Assembly: GCF_030344915.1 (NCBI RefSeq)
Contig: NZ_CP128233.1
Span: 1,240,001 to 1,304,000, forward strand
Direction: 5' to 3'
DNA length: 64,000 bases
From: Neopusillimonas aromaticivorans
GTDB taxonomy: Bacteria > Pseudomonadota > Gammaproteobacteria > Burkholderiales > Burkholderiaceae_B
Position numbers and translations under genes: made by a program. The notes under the pieces were generated by a model that worked only from the letters and a program-made list of their open reading frames with translations, was not told where the DNA came from and made no database searches. Positions 9,363 through 19,784 of the stretch are shown in pieces. Each line of letters opens with the position of its first letter. Positions within the stretch are counted from its first letter, which is position 1.

Positions 9363-10940
9363 CTAGGGTCGCAAGAACCCTGGAACGTTCATGGCCGCCA
9401 GTTGCGTCTCAAGTGTGTTGCCCTTGTCATCCGCCAGGGCAGCCTGCCGCAACCCGGCCAGCTGAAGCGCGGGTGAATCATGTCGCTCCAGGTGCGGCAA
9501 TGCCCCCATCAACATCTGAAAGCTGCGCAAGCCGCGGGCATGGGTATCGCCATAACCCTTGACCAGATTCTGGCATGCGGCCACCTCACAGGCCAGATCG
9601 TAATGATCGGGTGCCAGCCTGATGATCTGCTCAAGCCAGCGAGCCATTTCTGCGTGCTCACGGGCGTAACGCAATGAGCGACGCCGGATACCGCGTAACG
9701 AGGCCACCAGGTACAGCATCAGGAACCCGCCCAAACGATTGCTGTGGATGACCCGACCTTTACGGGTATGACGCTGGACCAACCCGCGCATCCAACCGGT
9801 TCGCAGCAAACGATTTGCCATGCCGGTCGGCAAGGTATCGGCAATTTCTTCAAGGCGCGGATGAAAGAACTCGTTGACCTGTACCAGCTGAGCCGACTGC
9901 ACGCCATGCTCGGCACGCACACGGTCAAAACGGGTACGCCGGATCTTGAGCTCCGCCACACGCACCGTGTCTTCATACGTCATCCACAACGCCAGGTGAC
10001 GCGCTACAGTTTCAAGCAGACGATACTTGCGGCCCGGATCCGTGTCCAGCACGACGACGGGCTGCAAAAACGCCAGGTACTGGCGGGCATAGGCCGGATC
10101 CTGATAATCGGCAGTACGCGCAATACCGGCCGAAACCACGGCATGGACGTCAGAGGGGAAGGCCTGGCTCATCTGCGCTTCAAGACCGGCCAATCGCGGA
10201 TCAAGAGCCGCCTGTACCCGGTGTTGTTGCTGTCCCTGATCGGGGGCCGCAGATGGCGAGGCTGGAGCCACCCCTGACGCCAAGGCCGCAGACGCCTCAG
10301 AGGCCGGGGCGGACCACGCGCCATAGCCAGCCTCAAAAGCGGCCAGACTGGCATTCACCCCCACCCCGCTTTGCCGGATGGTCGCCTCGAACGCCTCGCG
10401 CGGCAAAGGCAACACACCCGATGCCGCCAGCACGCCAAACAGCGAGGCACTGATCACACTGCCGTGCTTCGCTGCCAACGCGGCGAAATCGTGACAGACA
10501 TACTGGCGCGCCGCCTGGCGCCCGGTCGTCAGCAACGCCTCGCTGTCCTGGCGGCCGTCACCCATGGCCATTTTCTCGGGCATGGCATATACGCGGTTCG
10601 ACGACGTAATCAGCAAGGTTTTGTCCGGCGTGACCAGCCCACGCTGCACGGCCCGTGCCGACTCCATCAGTTCAGACGCCAGCACCACATCCACATCACC
10701 CGGCACTGGCATCAGGCCCAGCACCGGTTGCTGGCCGGTGCTGCGTTGCACCGGCAGGATTTCAACGTAGTAAATCGTGGCACCGGTCCGCTGGGCCACA
10801 CCGGGCACAGAGGTGGTCTGGGCATAAAAACCCGCCTTTTCAGCCGTGCTGACCACCCAGTCGGCCAGCACACCACCACCCTCGCCGCCCATGGCGAGAA
10901 TGGCAATCTTGATAGGTACGGGCTGTTGGTCAGACCGCAT
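9363..10940 (-). CDS. iorB: Indolepyruvate oxidoreductase-type beta subunit (first locus)
   Basis: A 525-residue intact protein. The N-terminal half is a 2-oxoacid:acceptor oxidoreductase gamma/beta domain beginning IAILAMGGEGGGVLADWV, with SVPGVAQRTGATIYYVE and GDVDVVLASELMESARAV. The C-terminal half is the long extra domain seen in proteobacterial forms (KIRRTRFDRVRAEH, GYGDTHARGLRSFQ). With the alpha subunit it converts aryl-pyruvates to acyl-CoA with reduction of ferredoxin in known relatives. The start ATG 10940 overlaps the end of iorA at 10930. A segment around residues 222-250 is alanine- and proline-rich linker. A close paralogue lies at 47322-48867. Confidence 0.88.
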   Translation of the reverse strand: MRSDQQPVPIKIAILAMGGEGGGVLADWVVSTAEKAGFYAQTTSVPGVAQRTGATIYYVEILPVQRSTGQQPVLGLMPVPGDVDVVLASELMESARAVQRGLVTPDKTLLITSSNRVYAMPEKMAMGDGRQDSEALLTTGRQAARQYVCHDFAALAAKHGSVISASLFGVLAASGVLPLPREAFEATIRQSGVGVNASLAAFEAGYGAWSAPASEASAALASGVAPASPSAAPDQGQQQHRVQAALDPRLAGLEAQMSQAFPSDVHAVVSAGIARTADYQDPAYARQYLAFLQPVVVLDTDPGRKYRLLETVARHLALWMTYEDTVRVAELKIRRTRFDRVRAEHGVQSAQLVQVNEFFHPRLEEIADTLPTGMANRLLRTGWMRGLVQRHTRKGRVIHSNRLGGFLMLYLVASLRGIRRRSLRYAREHAEMARWLEQIIRLAPDHYDLACEVAACQNLVKGYGDTHARGLRSFQMLMGALPHLERHDSPALQLAGLRQAALADDKGNTLETQLAAMNVPGFLRP

Positions 10941-13116
10941 GACGATACTCCTTTCGTGCCAGACGGCGCTGCAAGAACCCAATGAAACGATGCGCCAGCC
11001 GTGCCCTGAACGCCTCGAACGGTCGCGGGTTGCTGATCACATCAACACGATGAAACGAGGGGCACAACACAGCCGCGTGCGATACCTCGCCACACAGCCC
11101 GCAGCCCACACAACTGGACAACACCGTGGCAACCGGATCGCGGCGCAACGGGTCGGGATTTTCTTTGATTGACAACGAGGGGCAACCCGATAACCGAATA
11201 CAGGAATGATCACCCGTACACGTGTCATGATCGATACCGAAGCGTTCCGTCACCACCCGTTCGCCGGCCTGGGCCTTCTTGCGCAGCAACGGCTTGACGC
11301 GCCGTTGCTTGCTGAGCATGCACTCAGACTGGGCAATCACAACCTTCGGCCCGGGCTCGGGGAGGTCAGGGCATCGTGCAGGACATCCTGCATGGCCTGC
11401 AAATCGTAAGTGCGGCTGACCGTATGTACCCACTTCACCCCCACCCCGCGCACCGCCGTTTCAATGCTGTGACGGGTTTCCCGCGTCGCCGAATCGGCGC
11501 GCGACGACAGGATATCCTGCCGCCGGTGGCCGCCGAATACCCGTTGTCAATAATGACGGTCACGTTATTGCTGCGGTTGAACACAGCATTGCCAATACCC
11601 GACGTCAGCCCGTTATGCCAGAAGCCACCATCACCCATGATGCTGATCGTGCGCTTTTGAGTATCGAGCGTATTGAACGCTGCGGCCCCCGCAGCGCCCA
11701 AGCCATAGCCCATCGATGTGGCGCCCATGTTGAAGGGCGGCAAGGCCGCAAACTGATGGCAACCAATATCGGCACTGACATAATGCTGACCGACTTTTTC
11801 CTGCACCATCTTCAGCGCGGTAAAAATGGGACGTTCGGGGCAACCGGTACAGAATGACGGAGGTCGTGGCAACACACCGTCAACTTTTTCCAGGGCCACG
11901 CCGGGCATCGAGGGCACAATCGGGATGACCTTGGGTTCGAGCATTTTGGCGACACCCTCGGGCAAGGCCTTGCGTTCAGCAAGCTCGGGCAGGTATTGAC
12001 CAAAGAAACGGCGCAAGCCCTTCAGCAGCACCCGCGGCGTGTACTCACCCGCACGCGGCAACATGTCTTTGCCATGCAACGTTACCGTTGATTTTTCACG
12101 GTTCAGCAGGGTGTGCAGCGATTGCTCGATAAATTCGGGCTGCCCCTCTTCAAGCATCAGCACCGCGTCTTTATCGGCACAGAACGCCAACACCTCGTCG
12201 GGTACCATGGGGTACACCACGTTCATCACATAAATCGGGATGTCGGTATTTCCATAAATATCGGCCAGACCCATCAGGGTCAACACACGAATCAGGGTGT
12301 TGTACAGCCCCCTTGCACGATCAGGCCAATACGCTGGTTGGCCTGATCCCCTTCAAAGACTTCATTCAACTTTGCGGACCGGACATAGTCAACGGCGTTG
12401 TCCCAGCGCGATGCAATCTTTTCATGCTCATGCAGAAACGTGGCCGGTGCCAGAGCCATGCGCTCGACATCGCGGCGCGGATTTTCAATGGCGTCTTTCA
12501 GCGTGTACGCCGGACGCTTGTTGTCTTTGGCCGCAAAACGCCCGTGAACGTGGCACGAACGCACGCGCAATGTCAGCATCACGGGGGTATTGCTGGCCTC
12601 GGACAACTCGAAGCTTTTCTCGACGGCATCGGTCAGCGACGCCAGATTCGGACGCGGGTCCAGCAACCACATTTGAGACTTCATGGCAAAGGCATGGGAG
12701 CGCTCCTGGATAATGCTGGAACCTTCGCCGTAGTCTTCGCCCAGGATGATCAAGGCACCGCCCGTCACCCCCCGACGACAAGTTCGACAAGGCATCCGAG
12801 GCCACATTGGTACCCACCGTCGATTTGAACGTAATGGCACCCCGCAACGGGTAATGTACCGACGCCCCCAGCATGGCTGCCGCCGTTGCCTCGCTGGCAC
12901 TGTTCTCGAAATGCACGCCCAGCTCGGTTAATACCTCGTCGGCATCGGCCAGAACGTCCATCAAATGGGAAACCGGCGACCCCTGATAACCCCCACATAC
13001 GACACGCCCGCCTGCAGCAAGGCCTTGGTCACCGCCAAAATTCCCTCGCCCGCAAACTCCTCGCCCTCACCGAGCCGGAGCTTGCTGACTTCATGCTTGA
13101 AAGATCGTTCTGCCAT
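10930..13116 (-). CDS. iorA: Indolepyruvate oxidoreductase-type alpha subunit (first locus; several frame breaks)
   Basis: Thiamine-diphosphate/iron-sulfur subunit. It starts MAERSFKHEVSKL at 13116 and ends RKEYRHAV. The N-terminal pyruvate-binding region has GYQGSPVSHLMDVLADA and the TPP domain shows GDGGFWHNGLTSGIGNAVF. Near the C-terminus are clustered cysteines CTGDHSCIRLSGC and CVGCGLCGEVSHAAVLC for [4Fe-4S] clusters. Five tracts break the frame: near 12992 (G5 to G6), 12772 (G6, eight expected from the paralogue's SGGVTGG), 12312 (G5 to G6), 11515 (one G short) and 11362 (one C short). The six added bases give exactly 731 codons. It sits 27 bases downstream of the dctP-like gene and overlaps iorB. 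Confidence 0.88.
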
Positions 13117-13143
13117 GACACCCTCTGTTAAAACCGATAACTG

Positions 13144-14150
13144 TTACTTCGCGCCGAACAGAGCCTGCAGCTTCTCACCATGCTGCGGACTGATCTCTTT
13201 CACGCGTTTCCAGGCCGCGTCATAGGCCGCCTGCTTGAAACGGACCAGCGCATCACCCTCAAGCGTGATCACCTGAACACCGGCCTTGGTCTGGGCTGCC
13301 GCCTCTTTGGCAATCTCGTCCAGGTAGCCGGCATTCTGCGCTTCCGCCCAGGCAAATTGCTTGTTCAGGAAGTCACGCTGTGCCTGCGTGAGGCTGTTCC
13401 ACTTGGCCAGGTTCATCAGAATGCCGTTTTCAGAGCTGTAAAAGCCCGGGTCAACGCGCGCCTTGGTTTTGTCTTGCCAGCCCAGGTCCATCATTCCGCC
13501 AATCGGCCAGCCATAGCCGTCGACCACACCGCGTTCAAGGGCGGTGTACACCTCGCCAGGGGCTGTTTGCACCACTGTCGCCCCCAGCGCCAGAAAGAAA
13601 TCCCGATACACCGGCGTAATCCGCATTTTTTGACCGGAAAGGTCTCCCGAAAAGCCCTTGTTCGTATAGATGTGATATGGCACATGGTCGCTAAGGCGCG
13701 CCTGGTAGATCAACCCTTTTTCGGCCATCAAGGTGTTGATGAAGTCGTGAGCCCCACTGGCGCGCAACTCGGCCGATGTTTTTTCGGTAAACGCCATGGC
13801 CAGCGCCTCAGGCACCAGGTTGGTATAAAAAACGCCTGTCACGTTGGCCATATCGACCACGCCCGACTTGACCGCATTCCCCACCTCGAAGGGCGGCATG
13901 TTCTGAGGGCCGCCCAGATAATTGATCTGTACCAGCCCTTTGCCCTCTTCGTTGACCTTTTTCACGAACGCCTCGAAATGCCGTGAGAAGAACGATTGCT
14001 CATTGAACGCACTGACTGCCTTCAATGTCACCTCTTGTGCCGAGGCCTGGCCAACGCCGGACAAACAGGCCAATGTGGCCAGTACGCCGCCGGCAAGGCG
14101 CTTCAGGGACAGGGGGATGACTGCAATTTCCGTGTCGTAAACATGACCAT
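13144..14150 (-). CDS. TRAP-type periplasmic solute-binding protein (DctP family)
   Basis: Secreted binding protein of 335 residues after repair. The signal peptide begins MVMFTTRKLQ at 14150 (or MFTTRK at 14144) and breaks near 14118 where CCCCC should be six; it then reads LSLKRLAGGVLATLACLSGVGQASAQ and matures before EVTLKAVSAFNEQ. The TRAP fold is recognisable from FEAFVKKVNEEGKG, the basic segment LSGQKMRITPVYRDFF and ALERGVVDGYGWP. TRAP proteins deliver organic acids to DctQM membrane subunits, but none is encoded nearby. It heads an operon with iorA and iorB, so the ligand may be an aryl or keto acid used by that oxidoreductase (inference). Confidence 0.83.
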
Positions 14151-14350
14151 GGTGACTCCATTATTAGTTTTGGTTGGGTATACCGGTGTGCAGTGATTGA
14201 TTGAAAAAAGGTAGCATCAGGACCAGTCAAGGCAGTCTACATTCTTCACGACATGAAGGTCAACGAAGTTTATGGCAACTCATTATTAATATTTTTCATA
14301 CAATGACTGGCATCCCGTCAGCCCCAGTGGAACAGACAAGCAAGGACCCA
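14151..14350. promoter_or_regulatory. Divergent control region between dctP-iorAB and the LysR gene
   Basis: A 200-base AT-richer gap lies between two divergently transcribed genes, the usual arrangement for a LysR regulator and its target operon. The stretch 14282-14300 reads ATTATTAATATTTTTCAT and is a plausible promoter or operator core. I could not define a unique T-N11-A LysR box by eye, so the exact site is left open. Confidence 0.45.
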
Positions 14351-15303
14351 ATGATGGAAATCAAGCAGCTCAAAGCCCTGCAAGCCATTGCCGACACCGG
14401 CAGCTTCAGCGAAGCCGCCGCCCAATGCGGGCTAACGCAATCTGCGCTTAGCCACCAGATCAGGCGACTGGAGGAAGCACTGGGCGAAACCTTGATCATC
14501 CGGGCGCGCCCGAAGGTCTATCCATCGCGTGCAGGGCTGGCCGTGCTGGAGTCTGCCCGCAAGATCCAGAATGAATTGACCAGGCTGGAAAACCAGTTTG
14601 CCCTGGCCAGCAAAGGGCCTGCGACCGGATCATTGCGCATCGCGGCCACCTCCCTGTCCATCGTGTATCTGTTGGGTGATTTGTGCGAAGCGTTTATCGC
14701 ACGGTATCCGGGAATCGACGTGGTGTTTACTGCGGCTGAAACGGCCCAGGCAGCGGTCAAGCGTGTGCTGGCGGGCACCGCAGACATCGCTTTCGCCCCA
14801 ATCAACACCACCAACACACAATTGACCAGCATCCCCTGGCCAGAACCGAACATGCGTTTATCGTACGGGCCAGTCATCCGCTGGTCAGCCGGCACCGGGT
14901 GTCTCTTGACGAAATACGGGAATATCCGGTTGTGCTGTTTCAACCGGGCAGTGGTACCCGCGACATTACCGACAGCCTGTTTCTGCCCAAAGGGGGCTAT
15001 GGCCCTGTCGTTACCGAATCAAACGACGCACAGTTCATCAAACGCATCGTTGGCATGACCGATGGCATCGCACTCATGCCGGTCTACGCCCTATCCGACG
15101 ACAGCGAGCGCAAGAAGTTTGTTCTGCTACCCTGCGAAGCCGCAGCAGCCAGTGTGGATGTCGGCATCGTTCACCGGCGCAATGTGCAGATGAATGTCAT
15201 CGAACTGTTCAAAGCCTTGTGCCTTGACATGCGCGGCCCCGCCATGGCGCACTTTACCCGGGAAAATGCCGGTCAACGGGTCGCCTTCCGACGACAGCCA
15301 TAA
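14351..15303 (+). CDS. LysR-type transcriptional regulator
   Basis: A 317-residue regulator after repair. The winged helix-turn-helix is clear near the N-terminus: MEIKQLKALQAIADTGSFSE followed by AAAQCGLTQSALSHQIRRLE. The effector domain begins GSLRIAATSLSIVYLLGDLC. The frame breaks near 14832, where ATCCCCTGG needs a fifth C to join ARTEHAFIVRASHPLVSRHR to the second half, which includes VLFQPGSGTRDI and GMTDGIALMPVYAL. It is divergent from dctP-iorA-iorB and probably controls that operon in response to its substrate; the effector is not known. Confidence 0.87.
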
Positions 15304-15399
15304 ACGTCGACGCACAACCTCGCCCTCTTCCTTGACGACCGCAACGGCCTCGCAATATGGCTTACTATTGACCATTTAACCCTGTTTGTCCAAGACAAA

Positions 15400-16375
15400 A
15401 TGAGTCAACCCAAACACATCGCCATCATTGGCGCCGGCATTGCCGGTGCAGCATGCGCCGCTGCGCTGACACACGCGGGCCACACCGTCAGCCTGTTCGA
15501 GAAAAGCCGTGGTGCCGGTGGCCGCATGAGCACCCGGCGCGGCGACGGCTGGCAGTGTGACCATGGTGCCCAGTATTTCCGGGCGCGTGACTCGCTATTT
15601 CAAGCCGAAGTTGCTCAATGGGAACACGCCGGTGTCGTCGCGGCGTGGGAAGGCCGGATTGTGATGCACGGCGCCACCACCGAACCCAGCCCCGACGCTC
15701 ATTTGAAACGCTATGTCGGCATTCCCGCCATGACCGCCCCCGCTCGCTACGCAGCACGCCTGGCGAATCTGCTGACCAGTCACACCATTGACCGCATGGT
15801 TCGCAGCGACTCCGGCTGGCAACTGAGCTGCGCCGAAACCGGTATCTTGCCCACACGCTTCGATGACGTCATTGTTGCCACACCCGCTCCGCAGGCCGCC
15901 CCTTACTGGCCCCGATTGCTGCCGATCTGGCTGCGCTGGCGCGCCAAACCGAAATGCTGCCCTGCTGGGCCTTGATGCTGCGCTACGACGCCCCCTCGAC
16001 TTGCCGTTTGACGGCGCCTTCATCTGCGAAGGCGCCTTGGGATGGGTGGCCCGCGACAACAGCAAGCCCGGGCGAACAGGCCCTGAAACCTGGCTGGTCC
16101 ATGCCAATGCCCGCTGGAGCGAAGACCATATCGAGAGCACAGCGGAAGACGTCATCGCCGAACTTCAAGCCGCCTTCATGCAGCTTGGCGCGCCGGCAGC
16201 CGCCCAGGCCTCTGCGCACCGCTGGCGCTACGCCGATGTTGCCCCGGCCTCGCTGCCCGGCTATTGCTGGAACCCCGCCTTGGGACTCGGCGCGTGTGGC
16301 GACTGGCTGCATGGTGGCAAAGTTGAAGGGGCATGGCTCAGTGGCCACAAACTGGCAAAGGCCATATTGCTTTAG
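15400..16375 (+). CDS. FAD-dependent amine oxidase-like / renalase-like oxidoreductase
   Basis: A flavoprotein of 325 residues after repair. The N-terminal Rossmann motif is HIAIIGAGIAGAACAAAL, followed by the second FAD signature SLFEKSRGAGGRMSTRR and CDHGAQYFRAR, as in bacterial NAD/FAD-dependent oxidoreductases of the renalase type. The C-terminus has the FAD-binding segment GLGACGDWLHGGKVEGAWLSG. Two tracts break the frame: near 15903 (CCCC, one short) and near 15993 (CCCCC, one short). It is probably cytosolic: there is no signal peptide. Renalases oxidise misformed dihydronicotinamide isomers, but the substrate here is not proven. Confidence 0.8.
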
Positions 16376-16442
16376 TAAACGAAAAGGGGTAAAACAGGCC
16401 GTTTTCTGATAGATTGGCGGTCTGTAAAATTAAAAGAAAATC

Positions 16443-18053
16443 ATGTACCTCGCTTCGTTTACGCAAAGCATTTTTTCAGACTTATTGTGTTCGGCCTGGG
16501 CATGATCCTGGTGGGCTCAACGACGCGTTACATCGTGATGTCCGACTTCCTGCGTGAGGACATCACCACTGTCGTGTCCCAGCAGCAAATGTCCCTGGCA
16601 AACTATGTCGCCAACGACATCGGCCACAAAATTCTCATCCGTCAGTACCGGCTGCAAGAACTCGGCAGCCAGATTACGCCTGACATCATCTATGGCTCGG
16701 CTCTTCCAGACAGCTACTTTGCAAAATCAGCCCCTTCGAGGCCCTGTTCTCGGCAGGGGTGCTGCTCACCAGCGCCGAAGGCCGCATCATCAACAACATG
16801 ACGTCCTTCGACTGGAAAGGGTCCTCCTTCGACCTGCTCCCCGAAGCCGCTCGCACTACCCCGGCCAACAACACCATTTATATTGGCAAACCTCTGATCA
16901 TCCCCGGCCAGATCAGCCCGGTCCTGCCAATGACACTGGTGCTGACCGATCTGGATGGCAAGCCCTGGGCCTTCCTTACCGGTTTCACCCTGCTTTACAG
17001 CCCCGATTTTCTGGGCAACCTGCTGCAGGCCCGACTGGGGCTTACCGGCAGCGGTTTTCTGTTGATTTCGCCCGAAGACCGAATTTTTATTGCGGCATCG
17101 AACCGACAGAAAGTGCTATCCCCTACGCCCCAGGATGGCATCAACCTGCTGCATGACAAGGCCATGCAAGGTTATCGCGGCACAGGAATTACAGTGAATG
17201 CGCAGGGTATCGAAGAAATTTCCGCAATCGTATCCGTTCCGTATACAAACTGGTTTCTGGTATCGGCCATTGCAACCTCCGAAGCCCTCGGTACCGTCGA
17301 CCGGCTGCGCAGCTTCCTGCTACACAACACGGTCATCACCATCACTTTGCTCATCGTAGTCATGGCGATCGTTGTGCCGCTATCGCTGCGGCCACTGACC
17401 AAGGCAAAACGGCAAGCCGACCGAATGTCACGCGGCCTGGTTCCGCTTGAACCCTGCCTGGCGCCGGCAAAGGCGAAGTCGGCGTGCTGATCAGCGCCTT
17501 CAACCGGCTGCTGGACAAGCTGAAAGAACAGCAAGCCGAACTGTCCCGGGCGGCCCACCACGATTCTCTGACGGGTCTGCCCAATCGCCGCTTGCTGGCC
17601 GACCGGATCAAAACCGCCCTGGCAACCGCCAGGCGCCAGAATACCCGCATCGCCCTGCTGTTCATGGATCTGGATGAATTCAAGCCAATCAATGACACGC
17701 TTGGCCACGAAGCTGGTGACAAAGTCCTTCAACTGGTCGCCCGCCGCCTTCAGGCAAGCGTCCGGGAAACCGACTCGGTCGCCCGCCTGGGTGGTGACGA
17801 ATTCGTAATCCTGATGACCAATCTGGGTGACGATGCACTGACGGTTACCGAACTTCTTGCCGAAAAAATCATGACGGCCATCAAGGCCCCCTTCGACCTG
17901 GACGGCAGCCCCTACCAGATCGGCACGTCAATCGGCGCGGCCGTGGGCGACGGCAACCAGACTGAAGCCAGCCTGATGCGCCTGGCCGACAACCTGATGT
18001 ACGAAGCCAAAGCAGCCGGACGCGGACGGTATGTGGTCCAGCGTGCGGGGTAA
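16443..18053 (+). CDS. Membrane diguanylate cyclase with periplasmic Cache-like sensor
   Basis: A 537-residue protein after repair. It begins MYLASFTQSI at 16443; a T6 tract near 16471 must be T7 to enter the first membrane segment FFRLIVFGLGMILVG. A periplasmic sensor region follows (STTRYIVMSDFLREDITT to VSVPYTNWFLVSAI), then a second membrane helix, HAMP-like linker and a GGDEF domain with the intact RLGGDEFVIL active site. GGDEF enzymes make cyclic di-GMP from GTP and so control attachment or motility. Other breaks are near 16733 (CCCC) and 17457 (CCC). The I-site RxxD is not evident at the usual place. Confidence 0.87.
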
Positions 18054-18149
18054 CCCGAAACGCCAACCCTGAAGCCCTGCATCAGGTCGCCGACGCAACC
18101 CAGGCACTGCGAAACGTGCCGCCCTGCGACTTCAAGTAGAATGCGACAA

Positions 18150-18172
18150 CCCGCAAGCTAACGGCTTGCGGG
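18150..18172 (+). terminator. Hairpin after the diguanylate cyclase gene
   Basis: A nine-pair stem, CCCGCAAGC and GCTTGCGGG around a five-base loop, followed by the T-rich ATATTTCTTT. It could end transcription from the cyclase gene; it also lies 33 bases before the thioesterase start. The T tract is imperfect, so termination may be partial. Confidence 0.5.
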
Positions 18173-18205
18173 ATATTTCTTTCCCTCGCAAATCAGGACA
18201 ACATC

Positions 18206-18634
18206 ATGCCGCTCGTACACCATATGCCCATTGAAATCGGTTTCAAACACTGCGACCCTGCGGGCATTGTCTTTTACCCACGTTATACCGAAATGCTGCA
18301 CGATACGGTTGAAAGCTGGTTCAACCATGGGTTGAAAATCGGTTTCAACAACCTGCATATGAACCGTAACCTTGGCATTCCGATGGCCAACCTGCAGGTT
18401 GATTTCCGCATCCCCAGCAAACTGGGCGACCAGCTGACCAGCAAACTGTCGGTCAAACGCCTGGGTCGCAGCTCGATGCAGATGCAGGTACACATTTGCG
18501 GCCCCGACGACGCTGTACGCGTTGAGGGCCGTCTGACGGTTGTCTTTGCCGACCTTGAAAAAATCTGCTCAGTCAGCATCCCGGAGGATATTCGGGCATT
18601 GATTGAACCCTACCTGGACGCGGAAGAAGCCTGA
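18206..18634 (+). CDS. Acyl-CoA thioesterase, 4-hydroxybenzoyl-CoA thioesterase family
   Basis: An intact 142-residue hotdog-fold protein. The catalytic motif of the 4HBT family is present near residue 17: CDPAGIVFYPRY, with the aspartate expected to attack the thioester. The family releases CoA from aromatic or short acyl-CoA esters in the cytosol. GATG-independent start at ATG 18206 is preceded by CAGGACAACATC, with AGGA as ribosome site. There is no operon partner on the same strand: the neighbouring ridA gene converges on it. The particular acyl-CoA is not known. Confidence 0.82.
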   Translation: MPLVHHMPIEIGFKHCDPAGIVFYPRYTEMLHDTVESWFNHGLKIGFNNLHMNRNLGIPMANLQVDFRIPSKLGDQLTSKLSVKRLGRSSMQMQVHICGPDDAVRVEGRLTVVFADLEKICSVSIPEDIRALIEPYLDAEEA

Positions 18635-18663
18635 ACGCATTCAGCCCGGCGGACGCTGCATGA

Positions 18664-19058
18664 TCAACCCGGCAGCCGAACCGTTACTTCGATTTCAATC
18701 AGCAAACCGGGCACGGCCAGGCCCGTCACGCCCAGAATGGTCTGGGCCGGGTGGTCTGTGCTGCCCTGCACTTCTTCGATCGCGGCTGTAATCACTTCGT
18801 ATTGCGTCGGGTGCAGGGTATAAATGGTGCGTCGTACAACATCTTCCCAACCCGCACCCACCGCTTTCAGCGCAGTTTCCACATTGCGCATCGCCGCACG
18901 GGTCTGGGCGCCCAGGTCGTCACCGCCAACCAGTGAAAAATCAGGGGCAAGCGCAACCTGGCCGGCAATGTAGGCCACGCGACCGGGCTCGGCGACCGTG
19001 ATGTGACTGAAGCCGGGTGCCGGATGAAGTTCGGGGGATTGATCAATTGACGTGCCAC
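18664..19058 (-). CDS. RidA/YjgF family enamine/imine deaminase
   Basis: A small 131-residue protein of the RidA family, which hydrolyses reactive enamine or imine intermediates. The start is GTG 19058, preceded by GGAG, and gives the N-terminus ARQLINPPELHPAPGFSH once a GGGGG tract (plus strand 19032-19036) is read as six. Core motifs are RVAYIAGQVALAPD, LGAQTRAAMRNVETAL and the C-terminal GLLIEIEVTVRLPG. The conserved arginine usually found near the end of canonical RidA before the ...PK.. loop is not obvious, so this may belong to one of the Rid subfamilies other than RidA proper. Confidence 0.82.
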
Positions 19059-19241
19059 AGTAATCTCCGTTGATAGTAGCGGGCGTTCGCCCTGAACCCG
19101 CACTATCCCCAGACAAGACGACGACGTCAATAACGGACAACCCCAATAGCCAAGCGCCCCTTCGACCAAACACACACCGTCGCAGGGGCCTTGCGCAACC
19201 TGACCGGCCAATGCAGGCCAGGCGCACGGGTCAGGCAACTG

Positions 19242-19747
19242 TCAGTGCCCTTTTCCGGACAAGCGGTCCATGCCGGCATAAAACAAGCCGGAAAACAGGA
19301 AGGTGACGTGAATCCCGACCATCCAGGCCAGATGGCGATCAGACAGGTTATCGACATTCATGAACGCCTTAAGCAGTTCAATGCCGGAGATCGCGACGAT
19401 TGAACCAATCAGCTTCAACTTCAGGTCAGAGAACCCGATATGACCCATCCATTCCGGACGATCCTGATGATTATGCAGATCGTCCATTTTGGACACAAAG
19501 TTCTCGTACCCGCTGAACATGATGATGATCAGCAGGTTCATGATCAGGGCGATATCCACCAGCGACAACACGCCAATGATCAGTTGCCCGCCCGTCGCCG
19601 TCATGATGTCGGCAAACAGCACCCAGATTTCCTTGGCAAACTTGACCAGCAAGACAACCAGTGCAAGCGCCAGCCCCAGATACACCGGGCCCATGACCAG
19701 CGACTGGTAAACAACACATGTTCAAACGATTTTTCGAGGCGTTTCAT
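19242..19747 (-). CDS. UPF0114 (YqhA family) inner-membrane protein
   Basis: A 168-residue membrane protein after repair. It begins MKRLEKSFEHVLFTSRW at 19747; a short G tract near 19698 appears one base short, after which the frame continues MGPVYLGLALALVVLLVKF. Further hydrophobic segments are ADIMTATGGQLIIGVLSLVDIALIMNLL and the C-terminal MVGIHVTFLFSGLFYAGMD, giving three to four helices. The central SGYENFVSKMD motif is typical of UPF0114. The function of the family is not established. It lies 37 bases from the end of glmS on the same strand. Confidence 0.85.
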
Positions 19748-19784
19748 ACAGAGCGTCTTTAATAAAGGAGCGACATTTTATCGC

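Noticed and set aside
16443..16487. GTG at 16487 as the diguanylate cyclase start
   Set aside because: It would begin inside the first membrane helix; adding one T to the T6 run joins ATG 16443 to a proper N-terminus.
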